Under the pieces are notes generated by a model. The model ran no database searches and was not told the DNA's origin. It saw only the letters and a list, made by a program, of their open reading frames with translations. A stretch of DNA of 64,000 bases from AP-15 sp036500965. GTDB taxonomy: Bacteria > Pseudomonadota > Alphaproteobacteria > ATCC43930 > CGMCC-115725. Shown here one piece after another: positions 8,552 through 17,638 of this stretch. Position 1 is the stretch's first letter. Every line of letters starts with the position of its first letter. The DNA is taken from positions 1-64,000 of the forward strand of contig DASYBC010000024.1 of assembly GCA_036500965.1 (NCBI GenBank), written 5' to 3'. The translations under genes and the position numbers were made by a program.

Positions 8552-9688
8552 ATGGAGGGGATGGAGCCCGAGTTCACCCTGGGCATCGAGGAAGAATATT
8601 TCCTGGTCGATCGCCGGACGCGCGATGTTGCGGGCGACCCGCCGCCGGAGATGCTGGCGCAGTGCGAGGCGTTGCTGGCGGGGCAGGTCAGCCCGGAATT
8701 CCTGCGCTCGCAGATCGAGGTCGGGACGCGGGTCTGCAAAAGCCTCGCCGAGGCGCAGGCCGATCTGCGTCATTTGCGCGGCACGGTCGCCGAGATCGCC
8801 GCACGGCATGGGCTGGCGCCGATCGCGGCGGGGACGCATCCGTTTGCCCGCTGGGACGCGCAGAAGACGACCGAGCGGCGGCGCTACGCCGATTTGCGCG
8901 ACGATCTGCAAGGGGTCGGGCGGCGGCTGGCGATCTGCGGATTGCATGTCCATATCGGCATTCCCGACGACGAATTGCGCATCGACCTATTGAACCAGGC
9001 TTCGTATTTCCTGCCGCATCTGTTGGCGCTGTCGACCTCGTCGCCATTCTGGGGCGGTGAGGACACCGGGCTCAAATCCTATCGGCTGGCGGTGTTCGAC
9101 GAATTGCCGCGCACCGGCACCCCCGAGCGCTTCGACAGCTGGGGCGAGTACCGCCGCCACGTCGAGATCCTCAAGGGCGCCGGGCTGATCGAGGACGCGA
9201 CCAAACTATGGTGGGATCTGCGCCCGAGCGAGCGCTTCCCGACGCTCGAAATGCGCATCGCCGACAGCTGCACGACGCTCGACGATGCGCTGTCGATCGC
9301 CGCCTTGTTCCGCTGCGTGCTGCGCATGCTGTGGCGGCTGAAATGGCAGAACCAGCGCTGGCGCATCTATGCCCGCATGCTGCTCGACGAGAACCGCTGG
9401 CGCGCGCAGCGCTACGGCACCGACCGCGGGCTGGTCGATTTCGGCCGCGGCGCGATCGTGCCCTATGCCGAGCTGCTCGAAGAGATCCTGGCGCTGGTCG
9501 AGGAGGACGCGCGCCATTTCGGCTGCCTCGCCGAGATTGGCCACGCCCGCCAGATCGTCGCCCGCGGTACCAGCGCCCACCGCCAGCTCGCGGTCTTTGA
9601 AAATGCGCTCGCCGCCGGTGCCAGCCGCACCGAGGCGCTCGCCGCCGTCGTCGATTGGCTGATCGAAGAAACCGTGCGCGAGCTTTAG
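8552..9688 (+). CDS. YbdK-type carboxylate-amine ligase (glutamate-cysteine ligase family 2)
   Basis: The protein has 378 residues and starts with EFTLGIEEEYFLVD, the ATP/metal-binding N-terminus of GCS2 enzymes. GLHVHIGIPD and ALSTSSPFWGG follow, as does FPTLEMRIADSC near residue 230. The family joins a carboxylate to an amine with ATP; the E. coli member has weak glutamate-cysteine ligase activity and the true substrate is unsettled. Two ATGs (8552 and 8561) are possible, both after GGAGGGG. Its stop overlaps that of the convergent molybdopterin gene by about 4 bases. Confidence 0.88.
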   Translation: MEGMEPEFTLGIEEEYFLVDRRTRDVAGDPPPEMLAQCEALLAGQVSPEFLRSQIEVGTRVCKSLAEAQADLRHLRGTVAEIAARHGLAPIAAGTHPFARWDAQKTTERRRYADLRDDLQGVGRRLAICGLHVHIGIPDDELRIDLLNQASYFLPHLLALSTSSPFWGGEDTGLKSYRLAVFDELPRTGTPERFDSWGEYRRHVEILKGAGLIEDATKLWWDLRPSERFPTLEMRIADSCTTLDDALSIAALFRCVLRMLWRLKWQNQRWRIYARMLLDENRWRAQRYGTDRGLVDFGRGAIVPYAELLEEILALVEEDARHFGCLAEIGHARQIVARGTSAHRQLAVFENALAAGASRTEALAAVVDWLIEETVREL

Positions 9689-11709
9689 CCTATAGCGCAG
9701 CGACGTCGAGCCAAGGTGCTCTGATAGGTCGCGCCGTCGCCCATATCGGTGAAACGGTCGGAGCACAGCATGTTGATCGTGCCCGATCCGGTCTCGCTGT
9801 CGGGGCGCTGTCCCGGGACCAGAACGATGCCGGGCCGGATTTCGTCGGCGATGCGCAGCACCAGCTCGACCGTGCCGCGCTCATTGTAGAGACGCACGCG
9901 CCGGCCGTCGATGAGCCCGCGGGCGGCGGCGTCCTCGGGGTGCAGGATGCAGCAAGGCGGCCCTTCGCGGCGGCGCAGGAATTCGACGCCGGAAAACGCG
10001 GTGTGGCTCTGGAAATAGCCGGGAGCGGTCAGCAGGCGCAGCGGCCAGCGCGCCGCCTGCCGCTTCTCCTCGGGGTCGGGATGCCAGTCGGGCAGCGGCG
10101 GCAGACCCTGCGCCGCCAGCTCCTTGGAATAGAATTCGAGCTTGCCCGAGGGAGTGCGGAACACCTGCGCCTCCGGGGGCGGCAGATGCACCGGCCCGGC
10201 CGTGGCGATGCCCTCGGGGTCGAGCGCCGCCGCCGGGCCGCGGGCACCGCGCAGCATCGCCCCGGCGATCTCGTGCGGCGCCATGCCGAACACCGGATCG
10301 GCGAGCCCCAGCCGCCCGGCCAAGGTCTGCGCCAGGCGGAAATTCGACCAGGCCTCGCCCTGCGGCGGCACCGCCGCTGGCGCGTATTGCAGGTAATAGC
10401 TGCCGTAGGCGCGATAGAGATCCTCGGTTTCGAGATAGGTTGTCGCCGGCAATACGATGTCGGCGTAACGCGCGGTCAGCGACAGGAACGGGTCGTGGAC
10501 GACGGTGAACAAATCCTCGCGCGAGAGGCCACGGCGGACCTTGCCGGCGTCGGGGCAGGTCACCGCCGGGTTGTTGGCGGCGATGAAGAGGCCGCGGATC
10601 GGCGGTTCGGAGAGCTCGAGCAACGCCTCGCCGAGCCGCAAATGGTTGACACTGCGGGTCTCGCCCCGCCCGGACGGCTTGCGCACGAAATCATAGTCGA
10701 GCTCGCACGAGGCGGCGGTCATCAAGAGCGCGCCGCCGCCCTTGCGGCCATAGGCGCCGGTCACCCCGGGCAGCAGCGCCACCGCGCGCAATGCCTGCCC
10801 GCCATGCGCGAGCCGGGTCATGCCTTCGCCGAGGCGGATAAAGGATGCCTTCGCCCGGCCATACAGAGCCGCGAGGCGCTCGACATCGCCGACGGCAAGG
10901 CCGGTGATCGCGGCGACGCGCTCGGGCGGGAAGCGCGGCAGGATCTCGCGCTCCAGCCGCTCGAACCCCAGCGTGCACTGCGCGATGTAGTCGCGATCGC
11001 ACAACCCGTCGCGCACCAGGATGTGCATGATTCCCAGGGCCAACGCCGCATCGGTGCCGATCTCGAGGGCCAAATGCCAATCGGCCCGGCGCGCGGTGCG
11101 GCTCTTGCGCGGGTCGATCACGACGAGCTCGACGCCGCGCTTGCGGGCCGTCTCGACCTTGGCCCAGAAATGCACGTTGGTGGCGACCAGGTCGGCGCCC
11201 CATGCGACGATCAGGTCGGAGCTCTCGACCGATTCGGGATCGGCGCCGCCGACCGGGCCGACGGTCATGTCCCAGGCCGTCTCGCAACAGGTGTCGCACA
11301 CCGTGCCGGCGCGCAGCCGGCTGGCACCGAGCGCATGGAAGAGGCCGTTGACGAGCCCGCGATTGATCTGCCCCTGATGGGCGCTGTAGGCGTAGCCGAG
11401 GAGTGCCAGCGGCCCCGATTGGGCGATGATCGCCCGCCAGCGCGCGACGATCTCGTCGAGTGCTTCCTCCCAGCCGATCGGCGCGAACTTGCCCTCGCCC
11501 TTGGACCCTACCCGGCGCAGCGGGGTTGCGAGCCGCTCGGGCGAATGGACCAGCTCGGCGTCGCGGTTGACCTTGGCGCAGGCGAACCCGGCGGTGAACG
11601 GCTGGTCCGGGTCGCCGTCGATGCGCACGACCCGGCCACCCTCGACCCGCGCCAGCAGCGAGCACATGTCGGGGCAATCATGCGCGCAAACCACACGAAC
11701 CGTTTCCAA
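9685..11709 (-). CDS. Molybdopterin-dependent oxidoreductase (DMSO reductase family)
   Basis: The 674-residue protein begins with a [4Fe-4S] motif: Cys at 8, 12 and 16 in VCAHDCPDMC and a fourth in FACAK near 44. A molybdopterin oxidoreductase core follows, with GTVCDTCCETAWD and the ADLIVAWGA-like cofactor segments. The C-terminal ~120 residues form the guanine-dinucleotide-binding domain, with PGYFQSHTAFSG and ARGLIDGRRVRLYNERG. No twin-Arg signal is present, so it is probably cytoplasmic. No partner Fe-S or membrane subunit lies beside it. The substrate is unknown; assimilatory or formate-dehydrogenase-like roles are possible. Molybdate for the cofactor could come through modABC elsewhere in the window. 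Confidence 0.88.
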   Translation of the reverse strand: METVRVVCAHDCPDMCSLLARVEGGRVVRIDGDPDQPFTAGFACAKVNRDAELVHSPERLATPLRRVGSKGEGKFAPIGWEEALDEIVARWRAIIAQSGPLALLGYAYSAHQGQINRGLVNGLFHALGASRLRAGTVCDTCCETAWDMTVGPVGGADPESVESSDLIVAWGADLVATNVHFWAKVETARKRGVELVVIDPRKSRTARRADWHLALEIGTDAALALGIMHILVRDGLCDRDYIAQCTLGFERLEREILPRFPPERVAAITGLAVGDVERLAALYGRAKASFIRLGEGMTRLAHGGQALRAVALLPGVTGAYGRKGGGALLMTAASCELDYDFVRKPSGRGETRSVNHLRLGEALLELSEPPIRGLFIAANNPAVTCPDAGKVRRGLSREDLFTVVHDPFLSLTARYADIVLPATTYLETEDLYRAYGSYYLQYAPAAVPPQGEAWSNFRLAQTLAGRLGLADPVFGMAPHEIAGAMLRGARGPAAALDPEGIATAGPVHLPPPEAQVFRTPSGKLEFYSKELAAQGLPPLPDWHPDPEEKRQAARWPLRLLTAPGYFQSHTAFSGVEFLRRREGPPCCILHPEDAAARGLIDGRRVRLYNERGTVELVLRIADEIRPGIVLVPGQRPDSETGSGTINMLCSDRFTDMGDGATYQSTLARRRCAIG

Positions 11710-11748
11710 ATGCTGTTCTCCCGAGCCCGACCCCGCCGCTCACCCCAA

Positions 11749-11774
11749 CCCTCTCCCCGCAGGCGAGGAGAGGG
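11749..11774. repeat. Palindromic repeat CCCTCTCC...GGAGAGGG, copy B1
   Basis: This lies in the 305-base gap between the molybdopterin gene and glgP. CCCTCTCC at 11749-11756 pairs with GGAGAGGG at 11767-11774 across a 10-base loop. It is the short form of the larger repeat between modB and modA. The rest of the gap (to 12014) shows no gene. Confidence 0.6.
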
Positions 11775-12014
11775 ACCTCGAGGGCCGCGCATTAGCGTTT
11801 TCTTCACCTCAACCAGCGACAATTGCCACACCGGTGATTCTAGCCGCCGTCGCCGCGAAGCGCCATGCTGACGCGGGGTAACGGTGCCGATCGGCCGATC
11901 TCGGCGGCGCGGTTGCGCACGCCGGCGTTGCCGTCGTAACTCTGCTGTGGCGTCGTCGAGCATGGCCGGCAAAGCCATCTTCACGACGCGAACCGATCCC
12001 AAGGTTGAATTTCG

Positions 12015-14510
12015 ATGACGACGAACATTAGGGGACAGAGCCTCGCCGAGGCGAGGATGCCGCCGCAGATTGCCGATACGCCGGCAACCGCGGCGCAGGT
12101 CGCCGAATTCGAGGCTGCGGTTCTCGCCAAGCTGACCTTGGCGGTCGGCAAGGATGCGGCGGCGGCGACCGACCGCGACTGGTTTGTCGCGACCGCGCTC
12201 GCGTTGCGCGACCGCGTCGTCCACCGCTGGCTGGCGGCCGACCGCGCGAGCCAGGCAAGGGGCGCCAAGCGCGTCTATTACCTGTCCTTGGAGTTTCTGA
12301 TCGGGCGGCTGTTCAGCGATGTGGTCGAAAACCTGCGGCTGACCGAAACCGTCCGCTCGGCGCTCGGCGACATCGGTGTCGATCTCGACCGGATGCGCGC
12401 TGCCGAGCCCGACGCGGCCCTCGGCAATGGCGGTCTCGGGCGGCTCGCGGCCTGTTTTATGGACAGCATGACCGCGCTCGGCATCCCGGCGTGCGGCTAC
12501 GGCATCCGCTACGATCACGGCCTGTTTCGCCAGGTCATCAAGGATGGCTGGCAGCAGGAATACCCCGAGCAGTGGCTGTCGTTCGGCAACCCATGGGAGT
12601 TCGAACGGCCCGAAGCGGTCTATGACGTCCCCTATGGCGGCTCGGTCGAGCATGTCGCCACGGCGGCGGGGGGGTCGCGCGCGATCTGGCGCCCCGCGGA
12701 AACCGTCCAGGCGCTCGCCTACGACACCCCGATCGTCGGCTGGCGCGGGCGGCACGTCAATCTGCTGCGGCTGTGGTCGGCGCGCGCCGTTGATCCGTTG
12801 CGCCTCGACATGTTCAACGAAGGCGATCACGTCGCGGCATTGTCGCAGCAGACCCGGGCCGAGGCGATCTCGAAGATCCTCTATCCGAGCGATGACTCGC
12901 CATCCGGGCGCGAGCTGCGCCTGCGGCAAGAATATTTTTTCGTCTCGGCCTCGATCCAGGACCTCGTCCATCGGCACATTGACGGCCATGGCGCGGTCTC
13001 TACTTTGCCCGAGCAAGCCGCGATCCAGCTCAATGACACGCATCCGAGCATCGCCATCGCCGAATTGATGCGCATCCTCGTCGATCTCCACCATCTTCCG
13101 TGGGACGAAGCCTGGCGGCTCACTCAGGCGACCTGCTCCTACACCAATCACTCGCTGTTGCCCGAAGCGCTCGAAACCTGGCCGGTGCGGTTGTTCGAAA
13201 CGCTGCTGCCGCGCCATCTCGAGATCATCTACGCGCTCAATCGCGATCATCTCGATGCGGTGCGGCGGCAGGACCCTGGAAATCCCGCTCGGCTGACCGA
13301 GCTGTCGTTGATCGATGACGCCGAGGGCGGGCGGGTCCGCATGGGGCCGCTGGCGTTTCTCGGCTCGCACCGGGTCAACGGCGTCTCGGTGCTGCACACC
13401 GAGCTGATGCGCACCACCGTGTTCCGCGAGCTGCACCGGCTCTATCCGGACCGCATCGTCGACAAGACCAACGGCATCACCTTTCGCCGCTGGCTGCACC
13501 AAGCAAACCCGCAGCTGACGCGGCTGCTGTGCGAGGTCTGCGGCGCCAAAATCCTCGACGATCCGGCAGTTCTCGGCCGCCTCGCCGAGCATGCCTGCGA
13601 TCCGTCGCTGCAGCAGCGCCTCTCGGCGGTCAAGCACGGCAACAAGCGAGCGCTCGCGCAGATCGTTCGCGACCGACTCGGCGTGCGCCTCGACCCTGCG
13701 GCGCTGTTCGACGTGCAGATCAAGCGAATTCACGAATACAAGCGGCAGCTGCTGAACCTGTTGGAGACGATCGCCCGCTATCAGGCGATCCGCGCCGATC
13801 CCGACCGAGAATGGGTCCCGCGGGTCAAGATCCTGGCCGGCAAGGCGGCCCCCAGCTATGTGCAGGCGAAGCTGATCATCAAGCTCGCCAACGACCTGGC
13901 CCGGGTGGTCAATGCCGACCCGATCGTCGGCGACCGACTGAAGCTCGTGTTTCTGCCGAACTACAATGTCAGTCTCGCCGAAGTGATCATCCCGGCGGCC
14001 GATCTGTCGGAGCAGATTTCCACCGCCGGGCTCGAAGCCTCGGGCACCGGCAACATGAAGCTGGCGCTGAACGGCGCGCTGACGATCGGCACCCTCGACG
14101 GCGCCAATATCGAGATCCGCGACCGGGTTGGCGAGGACAACATCGCGATCTTCGGCCTGCTCGCCGAGGAGGTGGCGCAGCGCTGCCGTGCCGGCCTCGA
14201 CGCCGGCGATGCGATCGCCGCGTCGCCCGAGCTCGCCGGCGCTCTCGCGGCGATCGAGGCGGGCGTGTTTTCGCCCGATGATCCGCGCCGTTTCGAGCGC
14301 CTGACCGAGCGCGTGCGCTATGGCGACCGCTATATGGTGGCGGCGGATTTCGCGAATTATTGCGCGGCCCAGCAGCGGATCGAGGCGCTGTGGCGCTCGG
14401 CCGCCGGCTGGGGCGAGGCTGCCGTCTTGAACATCGCCGGAATGGCCTGGTTCTCCTCCGATCGCACGATCAGCGAATACGCGCGCGACATCTGGAACGT
14501 GCCCGGATAG
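12015..14510 (+). CDS. glgP: Glycogen/starch/alpha-glucan phosphorylase
   Basis: The 831-residue protein is the full family length. YYLSLEFLIGR, NGGLGRLAACFMDS and YGIRYDHGLF make up the N-terminal half, DKTNGITFRRWLHQANP lies mid-protein, and EASGTGNMKLALNGALT holds the Lys that binds pyridoxal phosphate. It splits glucose-1-phosphate from the non-reducing ends of alpha-1,4-glucans. No glycogen synthesis or debranching genes flank it, so here it is isolated from a glg operon. An AAGG sits upstream of the ATG. The reading frame is intact. Confidence 0.95.
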   Translation: MTTNIRGQSLAEARMPPQIADTPATAAQVAEFEAAVLAKLTLAVGKDAAAATDRDWFVATALALRDRVVHRWLAADRASQARGAKRVYYLSLEFLIGRLFSDVVENLRLTETVRSALGDIGVDLDRMRAAEPDAALGNGGLGRLAACFMDSMTALGIPACGYGIRYDHGLFRQVIKDGWQQEYPEQWLSFGNPWEFERPEAVYDVPYGGSVEHVATAAGGSRAIWRPAETVQALAYDTPIVGWRGRHVNLLRLWSARAVDPLRLDMFNEGDHVAALSQQTRAEAISKILYPSDDSPSGRELRLRQEYFFVSASIQDLVHRHIDGHGAVSTLPEQAAIQLNDTHPSIAIAELMRILVDLHHLPWDEAWRLTQATCSYTNHSLLPEALETWPVRLFETLLPRHLEIIYALNRDHLDAVRRQDPGNPARLTELSLIDDAEGGRVRMGPLAFLGSHRVNGVSVLHTELMRTTVFRELHRLYPDRIVDKTNGITFRRWLHQANPQLTRLLCEVCGAKILDDPAVLGRLAEHACDPSLQQRLSAVKHGNKRALAQIVRDRLGVRLDPAALFDVQIKRIHEYKRQLLNLLETIARYQAIRADPDREWVPRVKILAGKAAPSYVQAKLIIKLANDLARVVNADPIVGDRLKLVFLPNYNVSLAEVIIPAADLSEQISTAGLEASGTGNMKLALNGALTIGTLDGANIEIRDRVGEDNIAIFGLLAEEVAQRCRAGLDAGDAIAASPELAGALAAIEAGVFSPDDPRRFERLTERVRYGDRYMVAADFANYCAAQQRIEALWRSAAGWGEAAVLNIAGMAWFSSDRTISEYARDIWNVPG

Positions 14511-14700
14511 GGGCATTTTCGGCGGGGGCTTGCCGTTGTCGCGCTGATGCGAGGCGCCGACGCGTCGGATTGGCGCGGGCGGCGGGTGGCGGAACAATGG
14601 CATGATCGCTGTCGCCAATCACAGGACGGAGCGCGCGGAGCGCATGCCAGCTGTGGAGCGGGCGCCAAGGCCGAGACGATGGCGCGGACAGGCCCGCGCA

Positions 14701-16932
14701 ATGGCCCGCCGCCAACTTGCCCGGCGCGGGATGGGCCTTCGGCTGATGCTGTTCTGTCTGCTGGCCGCAGCATTCCCGCTGCGCGCGGCGGTGGCGTCCG
14801 CTCGGGCCCCGGCAGCCGCGGCGGCGCCGGCCGCAGCGCCGGCTTCGGTCGATGAGCTGCAGCGCCTCGTCGACACCCTTCAGGACGGGGCGGCGCGAGC
14901 CAGGCTCGTCGGCGAATTGCGCACGCTGATCGCCGCGCAGCGCAGAATCCCGGTGCAAAAACCCGAGGGCGTGGCACTCCTCGGCAAGCTGTCGCAGCAG
15001 GTCGACGCGCTGACCGGCGAGATTCTGGCCGGCGCCGCGATCATCGTCGATGCGCCGCGGCTGGTCGGCTGGGCGCGCGCGCAGGTGCTCTACGCTGCGG
15101 CGCGCCAGCGCTGGATCGACGCTGCCTATGCCTTTGCCGTGGTGTTCGGCGTCGCCGGGGCGGCCGATTGGGCTTTGCGCTGGGTGCTGGCCCGGGCGCG
15201 GCCGAAATTCCCGGTGCGGCGGCACGACACGCGCCACATTCGTGCATTGTTTGCGCTGCTGGCGCTCGTGCTCGATTTGGTGCCGCTGCTGGTGTTCGCG
15301 GCCCTTGCCTATGGCGCGGTGGCGCTGGCGCTGGCCCCCTTCACTCCGACCCGCGTCACCCTTTCGGTATTGGTCGATGCGACGGTCGAGGCCCGCCTGG
15401 TCCTGTGCCTGGCGAGAGCCCTGCTGCTGCCGGCCGATCCCGCCATCCTGCTGCTGCCGATTGACGCCGAGACGCGCAATTACCTCTACATCTGGGCCAA
15501 ACGCTTTACGTTCTGGGGCATTTACGGCTATGCCGTGCCCGAAGCCGGGTGGTGGCTCGGCATTCCCGGCGTGTTCTATGCCTTGCTGCTCAAGCTGGCG
15601 GGGCTGGTTCTGGCGCTCCTCGCGGCGATCTTTCTGCTGCAGAACCGACGGCCGATCGCCGGCTGGATCGCCGGAAACGGGATGTCGGCATCGGGCTGGA
15701 GCCGGATCCGTCGCACCTTGGCCGAGATCTGGCCGCTGCTGGCGATCTTCTACATCATCGGCGTCTACGCGATCTACGCGCTGCATATCGAGGGCGGCTT
15801 CGTCTATGTGCTGCGCGCGACCGTCTTGAGCGTCGTCGTCATTGTCGCGGCGCGGGTGCTGGTCCAGTCGATCCGCAGCTTGAGCCGGCGCGGCTTTGCC
15901 GTGTCGCCGCAGCTCAGGGCCCAGTTTCCGACGCTGGAGCAGCGCGCCAACCGCTATGTGCCGATGCTGACCGGGCTGGCCAGCGCGGCAGTCTCTTTGA
16001 CGGCGCTGCTGACCGTGTTGCAGGCTTGGGACGTGCGGGCATTCGCCTGGCTCGATTCCGATCTTGGCCGCCGGCTCGGCGAGCAGCTGGCGACGATCGG
16101 CCTGGTGGTGCTGGCGGCGCTTGCCGTCTGGGAAATCTTCGCTGCCGCGACCGAACGCTATCTAAGCCGGATCGACGCCAGCCAGCCGCCGCGGCGCACC
16201 CGTGTCCGCACTTTGATGCCGTTGCTGCGCACCGCGATGCTCTCCGTGCTGGCGGTGCTGAGCGGGCTGATCATCCTCTCTCACATCGGCATTGACATAG
16301 CGCCCCTGCTCGCCGGCGCCGGCGTCGTTGGCGTGGCGATCGGCTTTGGCAGCCAGGCATTGGTCAAGGATGTTATCACCGGCCTTTTCATGCTGGCCGA
16401 GGACCAGCTCGCGGTCGGCGACATCGTCGATGTCGGCAAGGACCACAAGGGCGTGGTCGAGGCGATCACGGTGCGCACGATCCGTCTTCGCGACCAGGCC
16501 GGCACCGTCCACACGATCCCGTTCAGCGAAGTCACCACGGTCAAGAACATGACCCGCGACTTCGCCCGTGTCGTGGCCCGGATCACCATCTCCTATGCCG
16601 AGGACATCGATCGGGTGGTCGAGATCTTGCGCGAGGTCAGCGCCGAATTGATGGAGGACGAGGCGCTGCACGATTTGATCCTCGACCCGTTTGAGTATCT
16701 CGGGGTCGATGCGCTCGATGAATTCTCGGTCGTGCTGCTGGTCCGCATCCGCACCCTGCCGTCAAAGCAGTTTGTCGTCGGCCGCGCGTTCAACCGCCTG
16801 GTCAAGATCGCCTTTGACAAGCACGGCATCGCCTCGCGCGACCCGGCGCCGGTGCTGATGATGGCGCCGCCCGCAGCGAGCGCCGTCGTGGACCCGGTCG
16901 AAGGAGAACGCGAGCAGCGCCGCCGCGCCTGA
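14701..16932 (+). CDS. MscS-family mechanosensitive ion channel protein
   Basis: From the ATG at 14701 the protein has ~743 residues. A basic n-region and hydrophobic stretch (MGLRLMLFCLLAAAFP) look like a signal peptide. A short periplasmic helical part and a series of membrane segments follow, then the MscS core: a Gly/Ala-rich pore helix in AGAGVVGVAIGFGSQALVKD, then the beta domain with VGDIVDV, HTIPFSEVTTVKNMTRDFA and a mixed C-terminal domain. Large MscS homologues of this kind protect against hypo-osmotic shock. Start choice is uncertain: ATGs at 14602, 14644 and 14731 are in frame and none has a strong ribosome-binding site. Confidence 0.88.
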   Translation: MARRQLARRGMGLRLMLFCLLAAAFPLRAAVASARAPAAAAAPAAAPASVDELQRLVDTLQDGAARARLVGELRTLIAAQRRIPVQKPEGVALLGKLSQQVDALTGEILAGAAIIVDAPRLVGWARAQVLYAAARQRWIDAAYAFAVVFGVAGAADWALRWVLARARPKFPVRRHDTRHIRALFALLALVLDLVPLLVFAALAYGAVALALAPFTPTRVTLSVLVDATVEARLVLCLARALLLPADPAILLLPIDAETRNYLYIWAKRFTFWGIYGYAVPEAGWWLGIPGVFYALLLKLAGLVLALLAAIFLLQNRRPIAGWIAGNGMSASGWSRIRRTLAEIWPLLAIFYIIGVYAIYALHIEGGFVYVLRATVLSVVVIVAARVLVQSIRSLSRRGFAVSPQLRAQFPTLEQRANRYVPMLTGLASAAVSLTALLTVLQAWDVRAFAWLDSDLGRRLGEQLATIGLVVLAALAVWEIFAAATERYLSRIDASQPPRRTRVRTLMPLLRTAMLSVLAVLSGLIILSHIGIDIAPLLAGAGVVGVAIGFGSQALVKDVITGLFMLAEDQLAVGDIVDVGKDHKGVVEAITVRTIRLRDQAGTVHTIPFSEVTTVKNMTRDFARVVARITISYAEDIDRVVEILREVSAELMEDEALHDLILDPFEYLGVDALDEFSVVLLVRIRTLPSKQFVVGRAFNRLVKIAFDKHGIASRDPAPVLMMAPPAASAVVDPVEGEREQRRRA

Positions 16933-16940
16933 CCAAAAGC

Positions 16941-17516
16941 TCAGTCGGGGTCGGTGCCGGCCAGCGCTTCGAGCGCATCGATATCGGCGCAGGCGAGCAC
17001 CCGCTCGGCGACGCGGCGGGCGAAGCCGGCGCGGGCAAAGGCGGCGAGCTCGCGCGCCGGATCGCCGGCCGTGCGGCGATAAGGGCCGAGCCGGCGGCGA
17101 CGGGCAAAAGCGCAGGCGGCGGCGAGGTCGAGGTCCCCGAGCTCGCCGCGCAGCTCCTCCAATGCTTGTGTCGCGACCGCGCTCGCAATGCCCTTGGCGG
17201 CGAGCCGGGCGCGGATCTTGGTCACAGAATCGCCGCGCCGATGCGAGGAGCGCGCGCGCCCAACGGCATAGGCCGCGTCGTCGAGCAGACCCGACCGGCG
17301 GTAACGCTCGACGAGAGCGTCGATCAGCGGCGCTGCTGCCTGCGCCGCGGCGGCCCCCGCCGGCGAACGGCGCCGCGCGCGCCGCAGCAGCACCCGCTGC
17401 AAATTCTCCGCCGAGCTGGCATAGCGCCCGAGATAGGCGAGCGCCCAGCCCTCGATCAGCTCGGGGCTGATATCGCCCTGGTCCACGTCGGTTAATCCGC
17501 CTTCGCAGCCCACCAA
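16941..17516 (-). CDS. recX: RecX family regulatory protein
   Basis: This 191-residue helical protein has the repeated three-helix pattern of RecX: ALAYLGRYASSAENLQRVL, then LLDDAAYAVGRARSSHRRG and KIRARLAAKGI. RecX binds RecA filaments and limits their growth. recA itself is not nearby. The gene is divergent from prpE and convergent with the MscS gene, with only 8 bases between stop codons. The start could be a few codons further in, near the DQGDISPE segment. Confidence 0.85.
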   Translation of the reverse strand: MVGCEGGLTDVDQGDISPELIEGWALAYLGRYASSAENLQRVLLRRARRRSPAGAAAAQAAAPLIDALVERYRRSGLLDDAAYAVGRARSSHRRGDSVTKIRARLAAKGIASAVATQALEELRGELGDLDLAAACAFARRRRLGPYRRTAGDPARELAAFARAGFARRVAERVLACADIDALEALAGTDPD

Positions 17517-17638
17517 GCCTCGCGATCGGCTATGCTACGGTACGAACGCGGTGTCAACGGCGCGGCGAACCCGAACCTGCCTGGCCGCAACGCCGGAAAA
17601 CCAAGCGCCTCGTTAGTGCCAAGCACGGGAGGGCGGAG

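Noticed and set aside
11508..14618. A 1036-codon minus-strand frame opposite glgP
   Set aside because: The plus-strand frame is an unmistakable glycogen phosphorylase; the other has no motif and only mirrors it.
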